Assembly: GCA_022984795.1 (NCBI GenBank)
Contig: JALIHJ010000037.1
Location: 1-64,000, forward strand
DNA: 64,000 bases
Direction: 5' to 3'
DNA from: Fabrea salina
Lineage: Eukaryota > Ciliophora > Heterotrichea > Heterotrichida > Fabreidae
Positions 54,379 to 64,000 of this stretch are shown piece by piece. Position numbers and translations under genes: made by a program. The notes under the pieces are model-generated. The model had not been told where the DNA came from, made no database searches, and saw only the letters and a list, made by a program, of their open reading frames with translations. The first letter of the stretch is position 1. Each line of letters starts with the position of its first letter.

Positions 54379-57300
54379 ATGAAATTCTGTTTCGTATTCT
54401 TGGTTCTGCTAGAGCTAAGTGTATCAAAAAACCTCTTCATCGATCTCGACAACGGAGCCAACCCCCAAGCAGGGCTTCCTTTCTCCGTTAAAGTTTTAAA
54501 GCTCAGTCCAACTGGAGAACCCCTCAAAGACAATAACCCTGTGTACCTGACTCTCCATTCCACCACTAACTCCCGGCCTTCGCTCCTCGGAAGCAAGGTT
54601 GTGCCCTTCACCAACCAAGACAGTTCTTCAAGGGTTTCAGACTTAGTGGTTGAAGAAGCAGGGCAAGGCTACTACATCAAAGCCTTTGCCCCCGGGTTCA
54701 ACTCTTCCGCTTCGCCAGTCTTCTCAGTTGAGGAGGCTGAAGCAGCTTTTTTGCGCTTTGAAACCCAGCCTGTAGCCCCTTTTGTCTGCAAAGGCTTGGT
54801 GGTTTCGGCATTCGACCTCACTGGAAAAAACAGAGTCTCTTTGGCCCAAGAAGTTCAGCTGAGTTTATTGGGCGACTCTGGAACTCTTCTAGGGACTCGT
54901 CAGGTTATTCAAGACGGCAGAGTTTACTTTAGTGACTGTTACGTTGACACCTCAGGAACCTTTAAGCTCTTGGCCTCTGTTGAGGGGCTCCAGCCTGCTG
55001 TCAGTGAAGAATTTATGGTCCTTAACGACACTCACCACGGAAGAATGCTTGCAACTGCTCCTTCTGCCATCATTTCTAACTCTTACCTTTCAATCTCAGA
55101 GGGAGAAAGTGCTACTTACACCATAAAACGAAGCTCTGGAAATGGCATTGTAAGCATTACAGCTTCAGGCAATATAGGAGTGTCCCCTAGTTCTCCTAGT
55201 GTAGGTACCTCGCCTGTGGAGATAACAGTGACTGTGAACTCTGTTCCTGGAAGCAACACTCCTTTCTACTACTTAGAAACTATTTCGCATAACTTTGGGG
55301 GAACTACTCTAGAAACCCAAGTAGCTGTGGTTAACTTGTGCAAGCCTGCAGTCTATAACTGGATGAGCCAAAACACTTGCTCAGGAAATATTGATTACTT
55401 CGAACTTGACGGAAACAATGACCCTCAAAAATGCAGCCCCGGAGAGTACTACTCAAGTGGTTCCTGTCAGAACTGTGAGGCTGGGTACTACTGCCCTGAC
55501 GGCAAAGACAGAATCCAGTGCCCTACTGGGTACTATCAAGATTCCACTGGACAATCCAGCTGCCTTAAAATAGACTCAGGCAAGTATGGATCTTCTGCAA
55601 ACTCAGCTCCTTCAAATACAGCTTCAGGAAAGTATACAAGTTCAGGCTACCAAAGTGAAGTTTCTTGCCCTTCAGGGGCTTACTGTCCCAACACGAACTT
55701 GCCTGTGGCAGTTCCATGCAGTTTAGGAACTTACTCAGAAGGAGATCAAGACTCATGCTCAACCTGCGGTTTGGGAGAAACTTGCGACTTTGACTCTTCT
55801 AGTTCATGCTCAACCTACTCTCCTTCTGGAAGCTACGAATGTATGGAGTGTCCTTACTCAGCTAAATGCACTACTGCTGGAATTACTTTAGCTACCGAAG
55901 GTCAAAAGGTTTCAGGAGGCGTAACTTCATGTGATGCAAACAGCGTATGTAGTGTTTTGTTCAACTATCAACCCGTGTTGTGCGGTCCAGGCTACAAGCC
56001 TGACTCAGGCTCTACTTGCCAGCCTTGCGATGCGAATAAAAACTGTTTAGTTGGAACTGAAAGCAACTGTGGAACCTCTAGATACGACTGGGGAATCGCC
56101 TGTTTGGATTGCCCTTGGCCTACTCAAGATAGTTCTTCATGCCCTAATGCCAGTCCTACATGTGGTAGTTACAAGTGGCATCCTGATGGTTACAAGTTCT
56201 GTTACGAGTGCTCTCCTGGTTTCAAGTGCGATTCAGCTGACTCAGGACCTAACAGTGATCCATGTCCTATTGAAGAATACTGTGAACCTGGTTCAGCCAG
56301 TCCTGGCACTTGCCCCGCTGGAACTTTCGGTGCAAAGCAAAAAAAGTCAGACATTTCAGAGTGCACTATGTGTGAAGAAGGAAACTTTTGTCCAGATACA
56401 GTGACCAAAACTCCAGCACCCAATGGAAAATTCTCTCCCAGAGGTGCTGAAGGTGACAATTTCCAATGCCCAGATAAAACTAGTAGAAATGCTGAAGGAG
56501 GAAAAAGCTTTGGAGACTGCACTGCTTGCACTGGTGCTGGTAAAACATGCAGTGTTGGGTCAGCATCCCCAGGAGATCCAAAGCCGGGAGCAATCGTATC
56601 AGGTTCTTACGAGTACGGAGCATACTCTTATGACTTTACTACTCGAAAACCATGCCCAGCTGGAAAATACTATAATGATAATGGAATTGATCAAGAATCT
56701 AACTGCAAATCATCCCCTGCAGGAACCTACTCTTTAGATGGCTATAAGATCCCTGTTTTGTGCCCTAATGGGTTTTATAATCCAACTGCTGACGACATGA
56801 CTTGTGACAGGTGCTCAGGCGGCCAAATCTGTTATGCAGGTGATTCTGATGATACCAGTAGAAACTGCAAAGAAGGGTACTTCTGTCCTAGGGGAACAGG
56901 GTATGTTAAGTCCTTTTCATGCCCATCAGGCTTTTACAATGGCGGAACTAACTCAGAAAGCATGAAGGACTGCTCTGAATGCTCAGCGGGGCAGTTTTGT
57001 GAAGCAAGCTCTTCTGCTGATGCAACTGGTGGATGTGCACAGGGGCATTACTGCCCTCAAGGAACTCCTATGGACAAAAGGTTTGTGTGCGAATTAGGCA
57101 GTAAGTCTGCTGATGCAAATACACATACTCAACAATCTGAATGTGTAGCATGCAGCGCAGGAAAAGCTTGCATGGGAGGAATTGAAATTGACTGCGCACC
57201 AGGAAACTTTTGTGAAGCAGGAACTGAAAGACCAGACCAATACGCATGTCCTGGAGGTACCTACACTGCTTCAACTTCTCTTGCAGATGCAGGTTCATGC

Positions 57301-60300
57301 ACAGCTTGCACGAATGGTAACTTCTGTCCACCAGCAGCAGTTAAGGAATTTCCTTGCCCCGAAGGTACTTACGAAAACACAGGAGGAGCTGACTCTATAG
57401 AAGACTGCCTTGCATGCACAGCAGGCAAATACTGCGATACTACTGGGACTACAGCTCCTACTGACTGCGGAGCAGGAAACTATTGCAATGAAGGTGCTAC
57501 GGCTGCTTTGAAGTGCCCTAGAGGTTACTACTGCGACAGCGCAACTCACCAAGAGTCAGACATGAATGTTTGTACTGCTGGACACTTGTGTCCCGAAGGA
57601 ACTAGCACTGTTCCTGCGGGTTCCCAAGAATGTCCAGCTGGTTACTATTGCCTTCAAGGAACCCTAGTTGCATTCCCTTGTCCTCCTGGAACTTACAGAG
57701 ATACTACTGGAGCCACTGCTGAGACCGATTGTGGAAAAACTCCTGCAGGTTCATTCATTGATTCCTTCGCAGTTACAACAGCAGGATCTGGAAACTGTTT
57801 GGTAGGCCACTATTGCCCAGAAGGAAGTTACGAACCTATCCCTTGCCCTCCAGGAACTTACAGAGATAGCACAGGAGCTACCGCTGAGTCTGACTGTATA
57901 GCTTGTGAAGCAGGCACTTATTGTGCTTACGAAGGAACATCTGCAACAACTGATTGTCCAGCAGGACACTACTGTCCGAAAGGGTCAACTGCTCCTACAC
58001 CATGCCCCATTAGAACTTTCGATAGTACTGGAAAACTAACTGCTGAGTCTGAGTGTACTCAATGCACAGAAGGAAGCTACTGCGATGAACCTGGACTTAC
58101 GGCTGTAACTGGTACCTGCAAAGCTGGGTACTACTGCAAACTAGGATCATTATCTGCAACTCCAGTTGGCGACGGAGACAACGACATTTGTCCCAAGGGT
58201 AGTTATTGTCCAGAAGGGGCAGCACCTCCTTCAGCGTGTTCGCCTGGAACTTTTAACAATTATGAGGGAGCGACATCTGACGCTGACTGTATTGCATGCC
58301 CAAGAGGTTTCTATTGCGACTCAGCCGACTCTCCGGAACCCACTGGACCTTGTGACGCAGGTTGGTACTGTGAAGGAAGTGAAACCTCAGCCCAGCCTGC
58401 AGGGAAAAAAGCACCAGCTGGAAAATTTGCACCTGAAGGTAGTCCTGCACCTATAAAATGTCCAAGAGGAACCTACCAAGACCAAGAAGCTCAAGGGAAC
58501 TGCAAAGATTGCGACGAAGGAAAATACTGCCCTGACTTAGAAATGTCTTCACCGACTGACTGTCCCAAAGGCCACTACTGCCCTGCTAAAAGCATTTCAG
58601 CAATTCCTTGTCCTCCAGGAACGTTCAGAGACTCTATAGATGGCAAGGAGGTTTCAGACTGTTCTCCTTGCACTGCAGGCAAGTACTGCGAAACCTACGG
58701 ACTTGAAGCAGTGTCTGGGGATTGCGCTGCAGGTTACTTCTGTGAAACTGGGAGCCCTTATGAAAAGCCTGCTGAACTTGTAGACGATGCAGCCAACAAC
58801 AAACAGTATGGACCTTGTCCAGTAGGCCACTATTGTGAACAGGGAACTACTAGTAGAAACCAAAACCCTTGTGACGCTGGCAAGTACAACCCCTCTGAAC
58901 TGGGAGAGTCTGCTGCTGACTGCTTAGAATGCACAGCTGGAAGGTACTGCCCAGGAACTGGAAATTCTGACGATTCAAACCTTTGTGACGCAGGGCACCA
59001 CTGCCCGGAAGGAAGTGACTCAGCTACAGCCAATTCGTGCACAGCTGGACACTACTGTCCCCAAGGCTCTGCTGCTGAAATAGAGTGTTTGCCAGGTTAC
59101 TACCAAGACGGGACTCAAGCTAGTAATTGCAAAGACTGTCCAGAAGGAAGTTTCTGTCCAAGAGGTTCTCAAGACCATGCTTCCAACACTTGCCCAATAG
59201 GACACTACTGTCTCTTAAACACTATCCGTGACAAGCAGTATCCATGCGAACCGGGAAAGTACAACACCAACACAGGATCTACTAGTGATGCAGCTTGTGT
59301 AAACTGTGACGCAGGAAAGTACTGTGACGTGTATGGAATCGGAGACATATCAAGTAACGACTGCTCTCCAGGATTTTACTGTTCAGGAAAAGCTATTGTT
59401 TCCAAGCCAATGGACGGGTCTTCTTACGGTGGAATCTGCAAAAGAGGCCAGTACTGCCCTGGCGGAACTGACTCGGCGCAGTCATGTGACGCTGGAAAGT
59501 ACTGTGCTAAAGAACAACTGGGAGCAGTACAAGGCGACTGCACAGAAGGCTATTACTGCAGTGGAGGTACAAAGGTTCCTACTCCCAACTCTTTGTTTTT
59601 CACCAACGGAGACATTTGCCCTAAGGGACACTACTGCCCTGCGATTTCAGGAGACAAAACAGCCTGCGCAGCTGGAAAATACTTGCCTTACACTGGTGCA
59701 GTGGCAGTCTCAGAGTGCATTGACTGCCCTCCTGGATACTACTGCCCCAATACTGGAACTGACTTTCCGGCAAACAAGTGCCCTGTTGGGTACTACTGCC
59801 CTGCAGGAACTCAAAACGCTAATGCTAATGAATGCACTGCTGGACACTACTGTCCTGAAGGAAGCCACGAACAGATAAAGTGCCCTGCTGGAAAATACCA
59901 AGATCTAGCAGGCCAAGGTTCTTGCAAAGACTGCACTGCTGGAAACTATTGCGAAGAAGGAGCTGACTCCGAAACTACTTGCCCTGCAGGTTACTATTGC
60001 CCCGACAACACTGGTTATAGGCATTCATACCCTTGCCCTGTGGGAACCTTTAACCCTGACACAGGAAGTGATAGCATAGACGATTGCCAAGCCTGCACAG
60101 CAGGGAGTTACTGCGATTCTCCTGGAATCGACTCAGTTACAGGGAACTGTGCCGCAGGTTACTACTGTTCTGGAAGTGCTATTATTGCTACGCCTATTGA
60201 TAGTGACACAGGAGGAATATGCCCTTTAGCTTCTTACTGCCCAGAAAGTTCAACCTCTCCCACTGATTGCGACGCAGGAAAGTACTGCAACAAGCAAGGA

Positions 60301-63300
60301 CTTAGTTCACCAGTTGCTGACTGTTATAAAGGGTTCTACTGCAACGCTAAATCAACTACTGCTGTGCCTACAGACGGAACAATGGGAAATATTTGCAGTG
60401 CTGGAAAATACTGCGCTGCAGGGTCTAGTTCGGAAACTGATTGCGTAGCAGGAAAGTACTCGCCTGCCTTAGGGTTGTTTGAAGCCGCTGAGTGTTTAGA
60501 CTGTCCTCACGGAAAGTACTGTGAAACTGCTGGACTTACAAGTCCAACAGGAGACTGTTCAGCTGGCTATTACTGCGATGGAGGACAAAGTGTTGCTAGT
60601 CCGTCAGGCAAAGAGTGCACCGTAGGAAGTTACTGCGAAGTAGGAAGTTTTGAGGCAGTTCCCTGTGAAAAAGGAAAGTACCAAGATATCACAAATCAAA
60701 GTTCTTGCAGAGATTGCAACTCCGGAAAATATTGTGAAGGCGGAAACCACCAACCTGAAGATTGCCCAATCGGACATTACTGCCCAGAAAACACTAGGTT
60801 CGACAAAGAGTTTCCATGCGAGGCAGGAACATACTCTGACTCTACTGGCCAACCAAATTGTACTGATTGCTCACCAGGAAAGCAGTGTGCTCCAGGAGCT
60901 GAAAACGAAAATGAAGAATGTCCTAATTTCTCTTACTGCCCTGCAAAAACTGGTTGGGGAGTAATTTGTCCAGAAGGTACTTACAACGACGCTTCAACTG
61001 GCCTTACAGCACCAGAAGAATGCACAGACTGCCCCCAAGGAAAATACTGTGTGGACGGAAGAGTCTCTGGCGACTGCGAAGCTGGGTACTGGTGTCAGGG
61101 TGGAAGTCCAACACCTACTCCTACTGGAACCAACGCATATGGCCAACAATGCCCCAAAAACTATTACTGTCAAAAAGGAACTACTACCCCAACTCCTTGT
61201 CCTGATGGTAAGTTCAGAAAACTAGTTGGAGGCCGCCAAGCAAGTGACTGCACAGAATGTCCTCCTGGAAGTTACTGTGTGCCTGGAAACCCCGAACCCG
61301 TGACTTGTCCTAGAGGTTACTACTGTCCCCAAGGAGTTCAGTCACCAATTCCTTGTCCTGAGAAGACCTATGGTTCTGAGGAAGGATCTGACTCCGACGA
61401 AACTTGCTTGGTTTGTCCAGCAGGTTACAAGTGCACAAGCACTGGAATCAGTGACTTTGGTCAGTACGAATGTGGAGAAATTGGCCATTACTGTGTGCCA
61501 GGGTCTCTAAGTGGAACTCCTTGTCCTGCAGGAACTTACAGCGACTCAATGAAAGCAGGTTCAGTTGACGACTGCAATGCTTGTCCAGCAGGGAACTACT
61601 GTCCAGGCGCTTCAGCCGACATCTTTGGGTGTCCTGCTGGAACTTACTGCCCTACAGGTTCTCCCGAGCCCATTCCTTGCAGTGTTGGGTACTATTGCCA
61701 CGAAAACGCTACTCAGCCTATAATTTGTCCTTCAGGGCACTACTGTCCTAAGTATAACCAAACTTCGCTTGACCAGTACCAAAACCAGACCCAACCTCCC
61801 ATTCCATGCCCCTCAGGTTCAATCTGTCCAGAAGGTTCTTTTGAACCTGACTACTGTGAACCTGGGTACTCTGTCAAGGAAACTACTTGTGAAAAGTGCG
61901 AACCTGGAACTCATAATAGAGGGTGGGCAAGCAACTGTGCTCCATGCGAAGCTGGGTACATTTGTGTTTTGGGTGCCATTAAGCCAGACCCGGTTTCTGA
62001 GCAGTATGACGGAGGCTACGAGTGCCCTAGAGGCCACTACTGTCCAAAAGGAGCTATTGAACCTACTCCTTGTCCCAAAGGAACTTACAACCCCTACACT
62101 ACTCAGCCTGACGAGTCTTCTTGCTTGCCCTGCCCTTCAGATACCTACAGCGACACTGAAGGAAACTGGGCTTGTTTGCCTTGTGGAACTTCAGCAGGTT
62201 CCTCTCCAGGAAGCACTACTTGTGTTTGCGAAGGAGCTAACAGGGCTTACCAGAAGTCAGACGGAAGCTGCAGGTGCCTTCCAACGTACGAGTTCTACAT
62301 AAACGGAGTGAGTTACCAAGAAGATGACTCGACTATAGACTGCATTCCTATTGTTTTTCCTTACTGCAGCGAAAACCAAATCAGGGATCCTTATGGGAAC
62401 TGCAAAGAAGAAAACGACTGCGAAGATGACTGCAACGGCGGAGAAGGAACCCGCATGCCTGGAGTAGGGCTTTGTGAGTGCAAAGACGTTAAAAGTATAG
62501 ACGACATCTGCAACAAGTCCTGTAGAGACAACTCACTTAAAACCTACTTCAGAAACGGACAGTTCGAAGTTTACGACCCCCAGACTGGCGAGTACCAAGC
62601 ACTGGACATCACTGGAAATGAGTACTACGGACTAACTGAGTGCGAAGGTGAATGCAAAACCTACAGCATGGACATGACTGAGTCAGGTCCGGAAGCAGTG
62701 TATGGTTTGGGAAGCTCAGTAGCAAGTAAGTACGTGGACTCACTTAACCTAACTGCAGAAACCTCCAGAAGACTCCAAGAGGTTTCAACAGAGTCTGCAA
62801 GGATTCCAGACCCAGTAATCTGCATTCAAAAAGGAGAAACCTTTGTGTTTTCTATCAACGGAACTGAGCACTACCCTGTTTACGTAAAAGACTCCCTCAT
62901 CAACACTAACCCTAACTTCGACTACGGAGCCTTTAAAGAGCTCAAAAGGATACTGGACGCAGAAACCAGCACCATATCTACTTTTGCGTTTACGTTCGCT
63001 CAAAAAGGAATATACGACTTTGTTGATAACGTGGACTCTTCAAAGCACATGGTGGTCTCAGTCATGGGAGACGGAGAGCAGTGCCCAGACTCAGACATTC
63101 CACTGAGAACACGCACTAAGTCGAGTTTGCTAACCTTTGGAACCCAGTCGAACGAAAGCATCATCAAAGACCCAGACTGGATATTTATACTGACTACTAT
63201 TCTGTGGATGGCTTTGTTGATGACAGCGATGGTAGGACTTATATACTTCTTCCACCACCAAGCTTGGAAGCAAAAGACCAGAGTCAAGCAGTCTTACAGG

Positions 63301-64000
63301 GCTTCCAACATGCACCTAGACATAGCTTCTTTGTCCGAACCTCCTAAAGAGCAGTCTGTAGACGCTGAGTCTTCTGTGAAAAAAGCAAACGACGAAGCAG
63401 AGTTCCCTGTGCACGAAGACATTGACCCCTCTATATTCCAAGCAATGTACTCAAGACTCCAAGAACAAGGACAAATCATTGCCAACGAACCTGGAGCTTC
63501 TAAGCTGAACAGTATTTTGAACAGACTGGGTAACCTCAAACAGTACCTAAAAGCTACACTGGGCAACCTTGCAGAACTCAGTATTGACTCAGATGACGAA
63601 ACCAATCCCCACCAAGAAGCCCAACAAGCAGTTCAGTCGCTCTTTGAAAAGTACGACAACCCCAACGAAAGTCTGGAAGACAAACAAGAACTAGTTGACA
63701 GAATAGCCAACAATCCCAACTTAAGTGACCAAGACAAAGAAGACCTTATATCAGACTTCAACGCCAACCTGCAAAGAATCGAACTGGCCCTTGAGTCCGA
63801 AAAGTCCCGAGCACAAGACATCCTCAACCAAAGACTCCAAAAAAGAGCAGCCAAAAGGTCACAAGAAGGCCTGTCTAAAGAAGAACAAAAACAAATCCAA
63901 ACTGAATTTGAAGAACAAAAGAAAGAAATCGACCAAACTACCCAAGCCAAGTACCAACTCGAGTACCAAGACCTCCAAGAAAAACTTGAAAAGAAACTAA
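54379..64000 (+). CDS. Giant Cys-rich type I membrane protein, open at window end
   Basis: From ATG 54379 one frame stays open for more than 3,200 codons to the window edge, so the 3' end is missing. A signal peptide (1-16, MKFCFVFLVLLELSVS) is followed by about 330 residues of Ig/invasin-like beta domains. From about 55420 to 62300 there are dozens of GCC2/GCC3-type repeats of about 45-50 residues with the core C.AG.YC..G...C, as in ciliate surface-protein families. The repeats give way to a conserved extracellular end, a single membrane helix at about 63180-63255 (IFILTTILWMALLMTAMVGL) and a charged coiled-coil cytosolic tail. It probably forms long surface or secreted-matrix filaments or a receptor. 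The function is unknown. Short frames on other strands inside it are by-products of the repeats. Confidence 0.88.
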   Translation, partial: MKFCFVFLVLLELSVSKNLFIDLDNGANPQAGLPFSVKVLKLSPTGEPLKDNNPVYLTLHSTTNSRPSLLGSKVVPFTNQDSSSRVSDLVVEEAGQGYYIKAFAPGFNSSASPVFSVEEAEAAFLRFETQPVAPFVCKGLVVSAFDLTGKNRVSLAQEVQLSLLGDSGTLLGTRQVIQDGRVYFSDCYVDTSGTFKLLASVEGLQPAVSEEFMVLNDTHHGRMLATAPSAIISNSYLSISEGESATYTIKRSSGNGIVSITASGNIGVSPSSPSVGTSPVEITVTVNSVPGSNTPFYYLETISHNFGGTTLETQVAVVNLCKPAVYNWMSQNTCSGNIDYFELDGNNDPQKCSPGEYYSSGSCQNCEAGYYCPDGKDRIQCPTGYYQDSTGQSSCLKIDSGKYGSSANSAPSNTASGKYTSSGYQSEVSCPSGAYCPNTNLPVAVPCSLGTYSEGDQDSCSTCGLGETCDFDSSSSCSTYSPSGSYECMECPYSAKCTTAGITLATEGQKVSGGVTSCDANSVCSVLFNYQPVLCGPGYKPDSGSTCQPCDANKNCLVGTESNCGTSRYDWGIACLDCPWPTQDSSSCPNASPTCGSYKWHPDGYKFCYECSPGFKCDSADSGPNSDPCPIEEYCEPGSASPGTCPAGTFGAKQKKSDISECTMCEEGNFCPDTVTKTPAPNGKFSPRGAEGDNFQCPDKTSRNAEGGKSFGDCTACTGAGKTCSVGSASPGDPKPGAIVSGSYEYGAYSYDFTTRKPCPAGKYYNDNGIDQESNCKSSPAGTYSLDGYKIPVLCPNGFYNPTADDMTCDRCSGGQICYAGDSDDTSRNCKEGYFCPRGTGYVKSFSCPSGFYNGGTNSESMKDCSECSAGQFCEASSSADATGGCAQGHYCPQGTPMDKRFVCELGSKSADANTHTQQSECVACSAGKACMGGIEIDCAPGNFCEAGTERPDQYACPGGTYTASTSLADAGSCTACTNGNFCPPAAVKEFPCPEGTYENTGGADSIEDCLACTAGKYCDTTGTTAPTDCGAGNYCNEGATAALKCPRGYYCDSATHQESDMNVCTAGHLCPEGTSTVPAGSQECPAGYYCLQGTLVAFPCPPGTYRDTTGATAETDCGKTPAGSFIDSFAVTTAGSGNCLVGHYCPEGSYEPIPCPPGTYRDSTGATAESDCIACEAGTYCAYEGTSATTDCPAGHYCPKGSTAPTPCPIRTFDSTGKLTAESECTQCTEGSYCDEPGLTAVTGTCKAGYYCKLGSLSATPVGDGDNDICPKGSYCPEGAAPPSACSPGTFNNYEGATSDADCIACPRGFYCDSADSPEPTGPCDAGWYCEGSETSAQPAGKKAPAGKFAPEGSPAPIKCPRGTYQDQEAQGNCKDCDEGKYCPDLEMSSPTDCPKGHYCPAKSISAIPCPPGTFRDSIDGKEVSDCSPCTAGKYCETYGLEAVSGDCAAGYFCETGSPYEKPAELVDDAANNKQYGPCPVGHYCEQGTTSRNQNPCDAGKYNPSELGESAADCLECTAGRYCPGTGNSDDSNLCDAGHHCPEGSDSATANSCTAGHYCPQGSAAEIECLPGYYQDGTQASNCKDCPEGSFCPRGSQDHASNTCPIGHYCLLNTIRDKQYPCEPGKYNTNTGSTSDAACVNCDAGKYCDVYGIGDISSNDCSPGFYCSGKAIVSKPMDGSSYGGICKRGQYCPGGTDSAQSCDAGKYCAKEQLGAVQGDCTEGYYCSGGTKVPTPNSLFFTNGDICPKGHYCPAISGDKTACAAGKYLPYTGAVAVSECIDCPPGYYCPNTGTDFPANKCPVGYYCPAGTQNANANECTAGHYCPEGSHEQIKCPAGKYQDLAGQGSCKDCTAGNYCEEGADSETTCPAGYYCPDNTGYRHSYPCPVGTFNPDTGSDSIDDCQACTAGSYCDSPGIDSVTGNCAAGYYCSGSAIIATPIDSDTGGICPLASYCPESSTSPTDCDAGKYCNKQGLSSPVADCYKGFYCNAKSTTAVPTDGTMGNICSAGKYCAAGSSSETDCVAGKYSPALGLFEAAECLDCPHGKYCETAGLTSPTGDCSAGYYCDGGQSVASPSGKECTVGSYCEVGSFEAVPCEKGKYQDITNQSSCRDCNSGKYCEGGNHQPEDCPIGHYCPENTRFDKEFPCEAGTYSDSTGQPNCTDCSPGKQCAPGAENENEECPNFSYCPAKTGWGVICPEGTYNDASTGLTAPEECTDCPQGKYCVDGRVSGDCEAGYWCQGGSPTPTPTGTNAYGQQCPKNYYCQKGTTTPTPCPDGKFRKLVGGRQASDCTECPPGSYCVPGNPEPVTCPRGYYCPQGVQSPIPCPEKTYGSEEGSDSDETCLVCPAGYKCTSTGISDFGQYECGEIGHYCVPGSLSGTPCPAGTYSDSMKAGSVDDCNACPAGNYCPGASADIFGCPAGTYCPTGSPEPIPCSVGYYCHENATQPIICPSGHYCPKYNQTSLDQYQNQTQPPIPCPSGSICPEGSFEPDYCEPGYSVKETTCEKCEPGTHNRGWASNCAPCEAGYICVLGAIKPDPVSEQYDGGYECPRGHYCPKGAIEPTPCPKGTYNPYTTQPDESSCLPCPSDTYSDTEGNWACLPCGTSAGSSPGSTTCVCEGANRAYQKSDGSCRCLPTYEFYINGVSYQEDDSTIDCIPIVFPYCSENQIRDPYGNCKEENDCEDDCNGGEGTRMPGVGLCECKDVKSIDDICNKSCRDNSLKTYFRNGQFEVYDPQTGEYQALDITGNEYYGLTECEGECKTYSMDMTESGPEAVYGLGSSVASKYVDSLNLTAETSRRLQEVSTESARIPDPVICIQKGETFVFSINGTEHYPVYVKDSLINTNPNFDYGAFKELKRILDAETSTISTFAFTFAQKGIYDFVDNVDSSKHMVVSVMGDGEQCPDSDIPLRTRTKSSLLTFGTQSNESIIKDPDWIFILTTILWMALLMTAMVGLIYFFHHQAWKQKTRVKQSYRASNMHLDIASLSEPPKEQSVDAESSVKKANDEAEFPVHEDIDPSIFQAMYSRLQEQGQIIANEPGASKLNSILNRLGNLKQYLKATLGNLAELSIDSDDETNPHQEAQQAVQSLFEKYDNPNESLEDKQELVDRIANNPNLSDQDKEDLISDFNANLQRIELALESEKSRAQDILNQRLQKRAAKRSQEGLSKEEQKQIQTEFEEQKKEIDQTTQAKYQLEYQDLQEKLEKKL

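Noticed and set aside
56202-60852. Several minus-strand frames inside the second giant gene
   Set aside because: They are mirror products of the Cys-rich repeats, start and stop without pattern and overlap the long open plus-strand frame.
588-64000. TGA read as tryptophan, as in Blepharisma
   Set aside because: About 13,000 codons of well-supported genes contain no internal TGA and use TGG for Trp throughout; only one gene ends in TGA.

Overview
The window is one end of a macronuclear chromosome from a ciliate, almost certainly a heterotrich (Stentor, Blepharisma and Fabrea relatives). It starts with about 500 bp of the 8-nt telomere repeat CACCCTAA, a permutation of the heterotrich repeat CCCTAACA. 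Genes are packed with gaps often under 30 bp, and four genes carry 15-nt introns, the size typical of heterotrichs. The code looks standard: 33 genes end in TAA, 11 in TAG and one in TGA, and the long frames have no internal TGA. That argues against Blepharisma (UGA = Trp) and Condylostoma. Extreme compactness and moderate G+C by eye would suit a Fabrea-like or Stentor-like species, but the genus is inference.

Layout. 1-636: telomere, telomere-like inverted motifs and a fold-back palindrome that ends a truncated F-box/WD40 gene. 1.3-13.2 kb: intact WD40 paralogue, propionyl-CoA carboxylase beta, chagasin-type inhibitor, NF-YC, a CAMK-like kinase, two small unknowns, WDR26, a polytopic membrane protein, VAC14, a BORCS5-like protein and an unknown. 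13.3-24.0 kb: a giant surface protein with N-terminal LamG-like and Ig/cadherin-like regions, Cys-rich GCC2/GCC3 repeats and about 11 membrane helices, interrupted by one +1 frame change. 24-38 kb: protease-less FtsH-like ATPase, cupin, SUMO, BUB3, a SINE-like insertion with 16-bp target-site duplications, DUF229 protein, two LRR proteins, Tim44-like protein, BLOC1S1, short DHHC enzyme, RSPH1, Lifeguard/Bax-inhibitor protein, TLC protein, cystathionine beta-synthase (one +1 frame change) and a zinc-finger protein. 38-54 kb: PH/coiled-coil protein, DP, ACTR10, a shortened VPS4-like protein, nucleoside phosphorylase, HSF with two perfect heat-shock elements upstream, CFAP52, TMUB-like protein, PX sorting nexin, CCCH protein, a protein with two HTH-like segments and chitin synthase. 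From 54.4 kb to the window end: a second giant Cys-rich type I membrane protein, open at the edge.

There is no operon logic; genes alternate freely between strands. Themes recur: endolysosome and trafficking (VAC14, BORCS5-like, BLOC1S1, ACTR10, sorting nexin, VPS4-like, DHHC), cilium (RSPH1, CFAP52), transcription and cell cycle (NF-YC, DP, HSF, BUB3), and cell surface or cyst wall (two giant Cys-rich proteins, chitin synthase). The main surprises are the VPS4-like protein lacking Walker B, the FtsH-like protein lacking its protease domain, the SINE-like insertion, two +1 frame changes, heat-shock elements at the HSF gene, convergent genes sharing one TTAA as both stops, and start codons of divergent genes only 6-12 bp apart.
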